Below are positions 21,832 through 32,028 of a stretch of DNA of 64,000 nucleotides, piece after piece. The number at the start of each line of letters is the position of its first letter. Within the stretch, counting starts at the first letter, position 1. The notes below the pieces were generated by a model. It made no database searches, was not told the DNA's origin, and saw nothing but the letters and a program-made list of their open reading frames with translations. Location: positions 10,232,338 through 10,296,337 of the forward strand of contig JABAKD010000029.1 of NCBI GenBank assembly GCA_012845835.1, in the 5' to 3' direction. The translations under genes and the position numbers were made by a program. The stretch comes from Undaria pinnatifida (taxonomy: Eukaryota; Sar; Phaeophyceae; Laminariales; Alariaceae).

Positions 21832-21961
21832 CGCTACAGCGCCCGACTTGACAAGAGTCTCAGCTACTGCCCTCAGCGAACTCGTTCGGGCGGCCGCCTC
21901 GGTGCTGTCACATCGTCAACTCGATGACAAGAACTCAGAAGCTCACTGCGCTTTCTGCTAG
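21832..21961 (+). CDS. Candidate plus-strand exon, unassigned
   Basis: After the acceptor-like cgcgctacag, the frame reads PDLTRVSATALSELVRAAAS, VLSHRQLDDKNSEAHCAFC, then TAG. The helix-like pattern suggests coding, but no donor partner or family was found. Confidence 0.25.
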
Positions 21962-22595
21962 TAGTCATGACCTGCCAATGACCTGCCAATGACCTTGAGC
22001 ACGACCCTGCTCAGTCTTGTGTCCTCGCGAGTAGTAGTACAGCTCGAGTGGTGCGGCTGCCCGATCATCTACACCCCTGTGCGTAAACTTCATGTTTTTC
22101 CTGAAAACAGCTGAAGCACTTTAAGAGGCCAGTTTTTGCGGGATTGAAGTGATTAGGTTTTTCCCGAAATATTTTCGGGAAAACCGGAAACTTTCGGTGA
22201 AAATCGAAACAATCGCTCCGCTAGGAACGACCCTTGCGTGAATCTCACTGCCGAGATAAGCCAGTTCTGCTGACTGCTTGAGGAGATGTTCGTGTCCGCG
22301 AAAAGCACGCCACTAATTAATCTTATGAGGAACGTTCCGCCTGGACTGATCGCAAGATTCAAGATCTCATATATCTGTTCGTGCCAACTGTTTTGCAGTG
22401 TGGGTAGCACAAGTCGCGCCAGTCGACAAGGGAAGAAAATGCTGATTTATTCTCGCGATAGCAATGAAAGCACGTACCGTGGTGGGGACGGGGGAGGAGG
22501 GCCCGCTATGTGACCCCGGATCTCAGTTACTACCGTGAGGGAGCGCGAGAGTTGTGCGAAGATAATAAATGAGATGAACAAGAAAAATAGCAGAC

Positions 22596-22912
22596 GAACA
22601 AACAAACAAACAAACGATCAAACAAAAAATTGAACGAACGAACAGACAAACAAACAAACGAACAAACAAACAAACAAACAAACAAACAAACAAACAAACA
22701 AACAAACAAACAAACAAACAAACAAACAAACAAACAAACAAACAAACAAACAAGCAAACAAACAAACAAACAAACAAACAAACAAACAAACAAACAAACA
22801 AAACAAACAAACAAACAAGCAAACAAACAAACAAACAAACAAACAAACAAACAAACAAACAAACGAACAAAAAAACAAACAAACAAACAAGCAAAATAGC
22901 AAACAAACAAGC
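22596..22912. repeat. (CAAA)n tetranucleotide microsatellite, about 310 bases
   Basis: About 75 units of CAAA with rare CAAG/CGAA variants. Because the unit is four bases long, it is open in several frames (NKQT and CLFV repeats). These are not genes. Confidence 0.95.
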
Positions 22913-23938
22913 AAGCTGTTGTTGCTGGTCCGGCAATTCGAATGGGTGCAAGTACATTACTGGGGTTAATTTTTTTCTGACTTTGAAAATGGTCGATGCT
23001 GCTGTACTGCGCTACCAATACATATTTTTGGTAGTATCTCTGATTCGTGGGCGAATTCCTTTCGACCACAGAAGAAACCGTTCCGCGACGTGTCCTCACG
23101 GCACTATCCTCCTAGCTCTTCTCAACAGCAGCAATGCCGTTACACTGCTGTTCCGGCACAACCTCACGCAACCCAGGGACGAGGCCCAGGGCTAGGTTAC
23201 TGTGGCTGAGCTACCTACTGCTGCATACGTACCCGTGTATACCTCCCATGTCATGCCACTAGCTAGGCTTTTATCTCTCTTTGAGTCTATGATACGAGTA
23301 CCACAAAGACTACTGCGAAGCTCGTTTTTTGGGAGATTCCTTTGTCAGCCCCAATTCTCAGACTCCCTCCAAAGAATTTTCGTCAATCTCATTCGAAATA
23401 TTTGTGAATATGTTTCCTAGAATGAGTTCCGAGACCATTTCTCTCAGACCTATGTCAGGCTCAGCTACCAAATAACGCTCGCTGAGATTTGGCTGAGATT
23501 ATTTGTCGGTCTCTCTCGGGTAAAAACGAATTGCACATGCTATCTGAAGCCGCCCTCGTCAAGGGCCCTTATTTTTTAGGGCACTCAAAACAGCTTGTTG
23601 ACCGTCGCCGCAGAAGGCACATCGATGTACTCGAACAGCAATATCCCTAGAACAACTACGGCGAATCAATCGAAAGCACCGGCACAGATTGTATGGAAAG
23701 ATACGTAGCGCAGCATACATGGCATCGAAAAATTGTCCCCCACCTCCTCCTGTGGGGCAAGGCCGGACCAAAGCAATGAATTGTTACTTGAAAAAAGTGC
23801 AATCCGCTGAGCCAGTCCATGGCATAGGTATAAGATGAATTGAGCTCCATAATCAAGACCCAATGACTTCGGTTAGTCCCCCCAGTCGAGGAACACCGTC
23901 GGTAAAAAACACCGTCGGTAGGAAAGTGCTAACCTTAC

Positions 23939-24019
23939 CTGAGAACGCCTCAGCAGTATCCAATGCTGAAACACCGACAGTACTCGCAGTACCTCCAGCG
24001 CCCCTCCCCCCTCCCACCC
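23939..24019 (-). CDS. Weak minus-strand exon candidate (Gly-rich, phase-compatible with gene A)
   Basis: The donor CTCAG|GTAAGG is excellent. The acceptor gtataccgtgcag lacks a pyrimidine tract. The frame reads a Gly/Arg-rich start, then TASTVGVSALDTAEAFS, and leaves one base, as the exon at 18742 needs. The plus strand also reads plausibly here (VLTLPENASAVSNAETPTVL), so it may be an antisense shadow. If real, it would replace the tentative first exon at 19090. Confidence 0.2.
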
Positions 24020-24221
24020 CTGCACGGTATACGTCCATATCTGTTTTCATTTTGTCCAGTAGCGTCGTTCGATGTGTTTCACGGTGTTCTCATCTTTTTG
24101 CTCACGTCAAGTCTGACATTGAGATAAGAAAGGTGCGGAGGCACATTGACGACATCGTGGGAGGGGGTGGATTTTTTTCCGGGGTTGGGATATCATCCCT
24201 GTACGCTGCGGTATCAACGTT

Positions 24222-24550
24222 ATCAACGTTATCAACATTAACACACTATCAACATTATCAACATTGTCAACGTTATCAATATTATCAACATTATCAACAT
24301 TATCAACATTATCAATATTACCAACGTTATCAACATTATCAACATTATCAACGTTATCAACGTTATCAACGTTATCAACGTTATCACCATTATCGACACT
24401 ATCAACATTTTGAACATTATCAACATTATCACACCATTATCAACACTATCAACATTATCAACATTATCAACATTATCAACATTATCAACATTATCAACAT
24501 TATCAACATTATCAACATTATCAACATCATGAACATCATCAAGATTATCA
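24222..24550. repeat. (TTATCAACA)n nonanucleotide minisatellite
   Basis: About 35 units of TTATCAACA with TTATCAACG variants. The frames INIINI and YQHYQH are artefacts. Confidence 0.95.
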
Positions 24551-24859
24551 ACATTATCGGAAACGTTTTATGGTCCAAAAACTGGAACCCCTACCGCGCT
24601 ATACCGCACAGTAGAGGGATAGCGGACGGCTCATGTAACGATCTAGATATTTTAGGGCAGGTAGACTCCAGGCCGATGTAGTCTGCAAGATTTAGATCAC
24701 ATCGCTGGGTGGAAGCCGTGCGATCTGCGCGGTGTAGAACGTACTTCCCGGGTTACATATGTGCCTCCATATAGATCCTGCACAAGATCGCATACCGCCA
24801 GATATAGGATCGAGGTGACCTGCACACAGTAGGGGTAGTTCAGTATGGCAGTGGTGGTG

Positions 24860-25215
24860 TGCCAGATGAGAGCAATACGACCGCCTTATTGAGGGAAGCC
24901 GCCTTATTCATTCCAGGGTATGCGTGCAATTTTCCAGTAGCGTCAAGCCATTTCGACCGCCTTCTACCGGGATGCCGCCTTATATTGGGATACCGCCTTA
25001 TATTGGGATGCCGCCTTATATCGGGATGTACCGCCTTAAATTGGGATATCGCCTTATTGGGGAGACCTGTGAGAGCAATACGACCGCCTTATTGAGGGAA
25101 GCCGCCTTATTCCTTTCAGGTTTATGAGCGCAATTCCCCAGCAGCGCCAAGCCATTTTGACCGCCTTATATCGGGATACCGCCTTACATCGGGATACCAC
25201 CTTATTGGAGAAACC
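24860..25215. repeat. Tandem duplication with inner CCGCCTTAT repeats
   Basis: The block GAGAGCAATACGACCGCCTT ... GGAGA occurs at about 24868-25070 and again at about 25072-25210. Inside both are 16-base units CCGCCTTATATTGGGATA. The motif ATAAGGCGG reappears in inverse form at 48055-48100. Confidence 0.8.
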
Positions 25216-25640
25216 CTACTGCGTATAGATCGTGATAATTTCGATGTGTGCAGGTTAGTACAATCGATGCCGTATCCCTACGTGCTGCGCTTGGCGTCGC
25301 GCGCGGTGCTTTAGAAAGAACGGCCGTAATTTTCGATCGCCCCTCGTTCCGGCTGTTGTTGTATACAACGCTGCCGAACGCAAGATGGCACACCGAGCGA
25401 TCAACGCGCTCTGAATGCTGTTGGTCTTGCTTCCAGCCCTTGATTTCCGCGCTCACGAAAGGCTCCCCAGCCATTTTTGAAGTCATGTAACTAGATACAA
25501 ACACCGTTTTTCCACGAACAGCAATACTGAACGGTATCTATGTATCCCGAAAGAGTGGTTATGCGCTTACGACCGGCTCCCCAACAGCATGGCACTACGT
25601 CCCCTAAATACGCACAACAAGTATCATTTTCTGTCAACAG

Positions 25641-27790
25641 CATTATTCAACAGGTCTTTTCATTTCCGGAGAGAGCGGTGCAGCACTCTGACCGTAAAAT
25701 GTAAGAACCTTTGGCGTGATCACATGTACACCAAAACGGTCCTTTCCTTACCGGACGGTATGACACCTAGAATGTCTGTCGAACCCGCAGCTGGCGATTT
25801 TTACCAGATTCCCGGTGCAACTTTGCATTCCAAAACAGGTCGATTGCAGCCAACGCTAGTCCGCCAGAAGCCCCACCCCGAGGTGTCTTTCGCGAAGGGC
25901 GGCAGCGACTTCCGGTGTCCAACGACATTCAGTTGCTTCGGCCGACAGGCACTGTCGAGAGAGGTCTACCGCACTGCCAGCATGCCTGCGTTCACGCGGC
26001 AGGACAGGTGGTACACTCCCGGCGATAAGTTCAAAGGTGAGAAGCCGAGTAAGGGTATACCAGTGGTACACGATTGACTCCGGGTTCGAAAGGCAGACGG
26101 TCGGAGATGAGGCGTTACGCTCTGACATTGAAAACATCGCACCTATTTACACGTTCAACCTGACAAGCGCGAGCGTGCTACTGCGTGACCGGGGTACGTA
26201 TATTGCGTTTTTGTTCGGCCGAAACGCTCTTCTCAATTGAGGGGCTGATGACGCTAATGTTACTGTAACTGGACTGTCGTTGGAGCATCGTTCTACCTAT
26301 AGTATAAATTGTTATACGCCTCGGCCAAGGGATTGTTCGTAGGATTGGACTTTGTTACTCGAAACCATCAGAGTCGGTTTCAGGGTGGGGCGTATATCTC
26401 CTCAAAAGGCGAGGAAACCTCGAAAGAATTAGAGCCACCTGCTGTGGTGTCGCCCTGGGAGCCTGGCAAAGGGACTTTGTTACTCGTAGTACCATCAGAG
26501 TCGGTTTTAGGCTGGGGCGTAGATCTCCTCAAAAGGCGAGGAAACCTCGAAAAAATTAGAGCCACCTGCTGTGGTGTCGCCCTGGGAGCCTGGCAAAGGC
26601 TTTGGATCCCAGGATGTAGTATACGGATATGGGATGAATGGGTTTCAAATGGCCTTGAAGGCGTGTGCGTGTAGAAAAAGAGGACGCCTAATCTACTTTA
26701 CCCGCGCATGACGTTAAGTTCTTCTTCAAGGATACACAAATGAGTGGACATCGTGGAGCCTGTGTGGTAGAGAGACGTGCAAGAAGTGGGCTGTGTCTGT
26801 ATCAGTCGTTCTAATAAAATAACTCTAACGTAGCATGAGCCGTGAGCCACGTCACGGCAGGGGTTGTAGGACCGCCCAACGGGGCTCCGTAAACATATGA
26901 ATACCCAACTTTTTGTTCAACCAGGTGTATTTGTGTGTTACTGATAAATTATCACTACTTCATTGACCGTCCGACAATGCGCGGCGTTGGTGTTAACAGT
27001 AAACAATTAAGTGAACAAAATCGAAAATTCAGACCACGAAAATCTAAATACGTTTTGTCTTAGGGCCATTTTTATCGAAGCAAACTCTGTTGATTTATTT
27101 CCAATGTTTCCACAGGTCAAAAGGCTCCTTGGTTTCCAAATATATACCAGAAGAATGGTTTTTCGGGCATTGAAGGTTTCCATGTATTTTGCAGTGTGTT
27201 GAAATTTAAACAAAAAAATGACTGAACGCCTCCTCGTAATTCAATACACATGTTCAAAATATTTCCAAAATATTTCAAAATTGAAAAAATATGGGGCTAA
27301 TTTTTTGAGGAAAAATTGCTTGGATAAGAGCAACCCTTAATGGTAGATTCGTTCATCGCGTTGCGGAGTGTAGAATAGCACCTAGCCCACGCACAACAGC
27401 ACCATTCGTTGTACCGGTGAGTATAACAAGGCTTGTTACTACGACCAACGGGGCTCTGAAAAGTTGTAAAAAGTTCCTAGTTGGTCGTAGTTACTTGTAC
27501 GTGTTAGACACGATTGCACCTGCCAGATCGTAAGCCAAACATTATCTCAAAAAAAAATCGCGAGGCGGTACCTGCACCTTCCGTCGCAAGAACCGATGAT
27601 AGCGCGACCCTGACCTTTTTGTTTTGTTTACTGACTCTGCGTTCCAGCTCACGGAGGGGCGCCAATCTCATCCATGGGCAACCAGCCGACATCGACTCGA
27701 ACGTCAGCAGGGCGGGCGCACTTCGGGACCTCTACGCGCGCCGGCGCCTCTAAGATGTACGCCCTGTGGTCCGTCGGACAACAGCGATAA
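25641..27790 (+). CDS. Gene C: STPGR/SHIPPO-like flagellar or microtubule-associated protein, 3' part
   Basis: Two plus-strand exons, 25641 (or 25808)-26036 and 27648-27790, join in phase across an intron of about 1.6 kb. The first carries PTTFSCFGRQALSREVYRTA followed by SMPAFTRQDRW; the second carries SSMGNQPTSTRTSAGRAHFG and FGTSTRAGASKMY before the stop. This S-x-G-x-Q...S...FGTSTR...KxY pattern is typical of SHIPPO-1/ODF3-type (STPGR) proteins, which are known to sit on axonemal and other stable microtubules. Only two repeat-like blocks are seen, so the N-terminal part lies upstream, possibly from 19361. The antisense strand also has open frames here, which I reject. The family call is from motif memory, not from a search. 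Confidence 0.5.
25808..26036 (+). CDS. Gene C exon, first SHIPPO-like block
   Basis: The acceptor ggcgatttttaccag precedes 25808; an alternative acceptor, cattttctgtcaacag, gives a start at 25641, and the frame is open through both. The donor AAAG|GTGAGA is clear. The exon encodes IPGATLHSKTGRLQPTLVRQ, FGRQALSREVYRTASMPAFT and DRWYTPGDKFK, and leaves one base for the next exon. Confidence 0.55.
26345..26600. repeat. Tandem duplication, about 126-base unit, in gene C intron
   Basis: GACTTTGTTACTCG ... GAGCCTGGCAAAG occurs twice with a few changes and a small insertion. Both copies keep CTCAAAAGGCGAGGAAACCT and GAGCCACCTGCTGTGGTGTC. Confidence 0.85.
27648..27790 (+). CDS. Gene C terminal exon, second SHIPPO-like block
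   Basis: The best acceptor in the window lies here: a T-rich tract ending in actctgcgttccag. The two first bases complete a GCT codon. The exon then reads HGGAPISSMGNQPTSTRTSA, GRAHFGTSTRAGASKMYALW, SVGQQR, TAA. The FGTSTRAGASKMY stretch is the strongest family signal in the window. Confidence 0.6.
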
Positions 27791-28410
27791 CGGCGACGTG
27801 CAACCCGTTTGCAGCTACGTTTTAGGCCCAAAGTACTTGGAATTAGGTTAGGGGCTTTCGGGGGGGGGGGTGAAAGCGCTGCGTACCGCTCCATTACACG
27901 GAAACGCACGGTTTTCAGAGCAAACTGCTTTGAGGTAATGTTGGATCTGTTTTTGCGTTTCTAAACGAGATCGATTTATAGGTTAGGCTAGGTTAGGTTA
28001 CTGCTAATCGGTTTATTTATGGCGGGCGGGGAGGGGGGGGGTGCTCCTGCGAAAAAGAGGGGATGTAAGCAGTGAATATCGGCGGCGTGTAGAGCGCTGT
28101 CGTTTGGCTTGTCAAGAACCAAGCGTCATTTTTCTGCGCGGTCGTAGATGCTCTATCGAGCCCTCGCAAGAAGGACCTCCATTGAGCCTACGTCCGCTGG
28201 TTGGGGTGGCGGCAGATGTGGAATTGGTTGAATACTAAGTTATTTTTGCAACTCTTTGTTTGTAAAAACAAACCTGGTATGTGACGCTTCCAATCTAGTT
28301 GGAAACGCCTCTACTTTGGGAAGATAAAATAGTGCTGACGCTGTTGTTTTGAATATCCCGCGGCACCACGCAAGGCGGACGAGTGTGGGAGGAAGATCCC
28401 AGACGGCCGT

Positions 28411-28710
28411 GTGGAAAACGGGTTTTCTACGAGGTTTGATAGGAAAGAAGGCGTTATCTTTTCTTGTCTATCTTTTGATTTTCATTTTCTGTTCGCCGAA
28501 GTCAAGAAAGAAACGCCGCCCTTTTCTTCTGAGTACCGCTCGCAGGGTGGTGTTGTTAGACTCTGTTGTCTGTTGGTGAAGTATTGCTTTGTGTCAGGTG
28601 TTAGTCGAACTGTCTTAGTTGAACTACCCCGTTTTCCACTGTTGACCGCGGACGATATATCTAAAGCGGTTGCAATGTATTTGGCGTTTTTTTCTCGAGA
28701 CACCTTCTAG
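28411..28710 (+). CDS. Unassigned open frame, 99 codons
   Basis: Ordinary composition: VIFSCLSFDFHFLFAEVKKE, VVRLCCLLVKYCFVSGVSRT and LTADDISKAVAMYLAFFSRD before a TAG. No splice sites and no recognised family. It could be a relic of a mobile element or an exon. Low confidence. Confidence 0.25.
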   Translation: MENGFSTRFDRKEGVIFSCLSFDFHFLFAEVKKETPPFSSEYRSQGGVVRLCCLLVKYCFVSGVSRTVLVELPRFPLLTADDISKAVAMYLAFFSRDTF

Positions 28711-29389
28711 TGCGGGCGAGGGGCTGAAGCTGGAATTGAAAGAAGCTAAAAAAGGAACCACATACTACTCCGCAGTTGATTGGGTGAACTTCAACGCCGG
28801 CGGCTGACGCTCTGTAAATTCAAAAAATGGGCTTGAGACTGAACGTTTCTTTTTTGCCGTACGACTAGCGAGAAGGCGTAAAGCCAGTAGCACTCGAGAT
28901 TTTATGGCGGTAAACACTTATCGATGGATAGCTAGCCTCCTTCGGAGCCATGTTATGTATGGAAAGGGAAACAGCTACTATTAATCGTGTTTTTCACGAA
29001 CGGAGCTCTATATCTCACCCAAAGGCCGGCTTCGAAAAAAGATTGCGCACGCATCCAATTGAACACTCTCGATGGCTAGGCCTATGGCTTACCTACACGA
29101 CATAAAAATAATTTTTTTCAAACGGGAACCACAAATGTACTGGGCAATCCGGCAGTCTGAGAAGCCCTTTCGGCAAGAAAATGTTGGTCCCAAAAAGGTC
29201 GGTACCCCCCCTCCACAAAAGACCTCCTTCTACCGTAGCACGGTGCTGCCTGCGGCTGTGGCATGTGGTAGGTTGATGCCTCCGAAGCTATAAAAACCCG
29301 TCCCATGAACAAGAAGCGCGTGCGCTGTTTTTCTCGGGCCGCGTGCTACGATAGGGGGGTGGCAATTTTTGGCAAAAAAAGCATTTCTG

Positions 29390-29520
29390 GATGATCACGG
29401 GGCTCCCTCCTTAACCCGGTCAGGGCCCCAAAACCGTTCCCAATACTATTTCCAAGTAGCTTTGTCCCCCGAAACGGGTTTCCAGTAGAAAAGGCGTTAA
29501 AAACCAAAAGTTCGTCGGAA
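29390..29520 (-). repeat. R3 repeat, copy 2
   Basis: Reverse complement of the TTACTTGG block: CGTTTCGGGGGACAAAGC, TACTTGGAAATAGTATTGGG and a GGGGCCCTGACC segment. Related to 2630-2720 and 62540-62680. Confidence 0.5.
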
Positions 29521-30834
29521 CGCCGTTCTTATTCCTTGGCAACGTTTTTTTGTTTTATATACCTAGGCCATGGGATTGTCCGTCGATTTTTTCACTGTCA
29601 CTGTTTCCCAACCTCTGTGTTTAGGTAGGATGTTAGTCTCCTCAGGTCAAGAGCCTCCCAAATGTTAGAGGATGTTAGAGGTGCACCCCGTCCATAGAGA
29701 TGCGTCGGGGGTGGGTGACGCGCGTTTCGATAGAGTCAGCACGTTTTGGTCACACTTTTTCTGAATGGCGGGGAACCCTAATCCGAAATTGTCGCATTGT
29801 CATTCTTGTTGTTCGATATGAATTTTCGAAAAAAACGCTGGCCATGGGCCTGTTCATCATCGGGGGTGCTTTTTTCGCTTTACTAAAGATAAAAATGGGT
29901 GGGCGATAGAGCCTCCACCTATCCCCGTCAAGTCCCAAAGGGGGCTATCGTAATTTTATTAACGCGCCCCCGCACACCATGCAGCAAGATGAGTGTGAGC
30001 ATAGGCACCAACCACGACACTGTAAAAGAATCAGAGAAGCAATGCGATGTGAACCGCAGCTCTCTCCTACCGCCCCGGAGCAACGGTAGACCGCATCATA
30101 TGCTACAGTAAGTGGCCCCTTTATAGCACCGGTATGTGCCAGCCGGAAATACAGGCACTATAGAGGCAACCGGCACTACTCCGCACACGGCCAATACTGA
30201 TTTTGACATCTGGGCCAATCGATTTCACCGACACTATAGCGGGCAACCGGCACTATAGAGAGGCTACTGCTGTAATTTTCCAAGTAAGAAGAGTGTTCCC
30301 TTGGAAGCAACCGCCCCACGCCGCTTTTTCAATCGTTCGTGTTCTTGCGGACTCTTGGCACGCGGTATTATGGTATCTTCGGCATATATTCTTCAGAATG
30401 CATAAAATTATACCTGGTATAAGCTATACCGAAAAATAACGTAAAAATAGTATATCATACCGGTATAAAACCCTCCAACCTACAACATACAAATACGCCC
30501 GATATATTAACATTTCATAAAACCAACGAAAAAAACGGTAAATCAAAACGGTAAAAACACGCGCCAGGTACCCTCCAACATAGAACATACAAATGCCCCC
30601 CGTTAGAACCCGTCGTAAAACCATGCAAAACACAAAACACAACAAATACACCTGATTAATCTTTCGTAAAACTATACAAAATACAACATACAACACACAA
30701 CACGGGCTGCAGCATAAATCTAAAAGAATATACCAGGTGCAACATACCGACATTGTAAAAAAATCCTGCTCTTCGCATCTGCTGGCTAAATTTCGCCTAG
30801 ATAGAAACGAAATCAATACAAAAAATAAGACACC

Positions 30835-30945
30835 TCCCAATAAAAACTCACTCATATAGTATATTACGAGTACCAACAACGCAGCTTGCAAACAATGAGT
30901 ATTGACCTGAAATTCGTCAAACTCACAGCTGACGTCCTTGAAAAT
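30835..30945 (-). repeat. R1 repeat, copy
   Basis: AAACTCACTCATATAGTATA, TTACGAGTACC, AACGCAGCTTGCAAACAATG and GTCAAACTCACAGCTGACGT. The minus strand of the 9045-9135 copy. Confidence 0.7.
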
Positions 30946-31918
30946 TAGTTATAAAATTAGAAAGACCTACGAGGCAAGATGCCTGTTCTCAAACGGACGA
31001 ACAGACGGAGACGGCCACATTAGCGAGCCTCATGCCATAACGAAGGCCTTGTGGAGCCCTTAATTGTAAAAAAAGGGATCTCCCACTAGCTCCAAGCAGT
31101 CTTGCCCCCAAAAACATGGGTGGAACAGAAGTCCGTCCTAACCAAACGCAACCAACCGTCCCAGCGAAAAGGCACGCAGCACCATCCCCATCACCACCAC
31201 CACCACCATCAACAGCAGCAGCAGCCAACCGCCGAAAAATATTATGTCTAACGCGAGACCCTCTTCCTCCCACTTCGTCGTCGAACCCGCCCTGCCTGAG
31301 CCTGTGCCTACCTCCTCGCCTGCTTGCCTGTAGGCATGGTTACCTACCTGCTGTCTGCATGTTTCTACTTGTCTGTTCAACTGTCTACTTGATTGTCTGG
31401 TCATTGCCTGCCTGTATCTGGGCGTATGCCTTCCTTAATACCTGGCCGACAGTCGTGAAATATGTCGTAATACTCTGTACGAGTAAAAACGGCAGCTAAT
31501 AACAGCGGTGGTAGTAATTAATGCTCAATAACGATATCCCCCCCCCCTGCCTCCCCCCCAAAAAAAACGCAAAGCAGAAGAATAACACGGTTATAATTAA
31601 AGAAAACTTGGCGAGCATCCCACCTTCAACATTCGCGGCACGATTAGGTACATACGTTTGTACGTTAGTAATCGATCAATCGAGAGACCGCTGATCGTGA
31701 GAAGAGCAAAAAATTGAAAAAACTGAAAACACCGGCCTTAGCCCCTTTTCAACGAACTGTGCCCGCCCATTTTCCGGCGAAATTATCATTCAAATCAGAG
31801 TTCAATGCTATTAGCGGCAGTAACCCCCCCCCCCCAACGCGCTCAAATTTATTCATCAATGTTTGCACTACTGTGGGAAGAGTAGGACCTCCCGCCCCCT
31901 CCTGCCCCCACGGCGCCA

Positions 31919-32028
31919 TCATCGCGACCGTCCCACATAGCCTTTTTTTCCTCCGTAAGAAACAAGCAGCAAAGGCACGCACGGGTCTACGTGGTTGGTG
32001 GAGCTTCTACCGGCTGGACTTTGCAAGC
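31919..32028 (-). CDS. Gene B, candidate terminal exon
   Basis: The strong acceptor ttttgtgttcttag is followed by two bases that complete the codon left at 34303, then LQSPAGRSSTNHVDPCVPLL, LVSYGGKKGYVGRSR and TGA. The intron would be about 2.3 kb and contain the hairpin minisatellite. The composition is plausible but the exon is short. Confidence 0.35.

Larger units (their letters stand above)
19480..25640 (+). other. Repeat-rich stretch, possible gene C intron
   Basis: Contents: R1b repeat (19630-19805), poly-G tract (20228-20312), CT-rich tract (20520-20690), R2 repeat (20785-21040), three R1-like half units (21120-21300), a 39-codon frame ending at 21961 (candidate exon 21832-21961), (CAAA)n (22596-22912), (TTATCAACA)n (24222-24550) and a tandem duplication (24860-25215). 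A minus-strand exon-like piece (23939-24019) is discussed separately. Confidence 0.35.
27791..31918. other. Intergenic stretch between gene C and gene B
   Basis: Holds a G-run (27861-27870), GGTTAGGCTAGGTTAGG (about 27979), plus-strand open frames at 28041-28238 and 28411-28710, an R3 repeat (29390-29520, minus), an R1 copy (30835-30945, minus), a CAC/CAG-rich tract (31186-31220) and poly-C (31540-31560). No spliced gene was recognised. Confidence 0.35.

Noticed and set aside
22530-23099. Long open frames of CLFV or NKQT repeats
   Set aside because: They follow entirely from the four-base CAAA microsatellite being open in several frames.
23863-24681. 272-codon plus-strand frame with YQHYQHYQ repeats
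   Set aside because: Its second half is the nine-base TTATCAACA minisatellite. Only the first 50 codons are non-repetitive, and these compete with a minus-strand reading.
25282-25490. Minus-strand exon (ERVDRSVCHLAFGSVVYNNS) that fits the phase between 27653 and 24019
   Set aside because: The donor GTAGGG is weak, and its only support was the rejected antisense exon at 27653.
27653-27763. Minus-strand exon reading RAYILEAPARVEVPKCARPA with acceptor and GTGAGC donor
   Set aside because: It lies exactly antisense to the gene C terminal exon, which has a far better acceptor and SHIPPO-family motifs.
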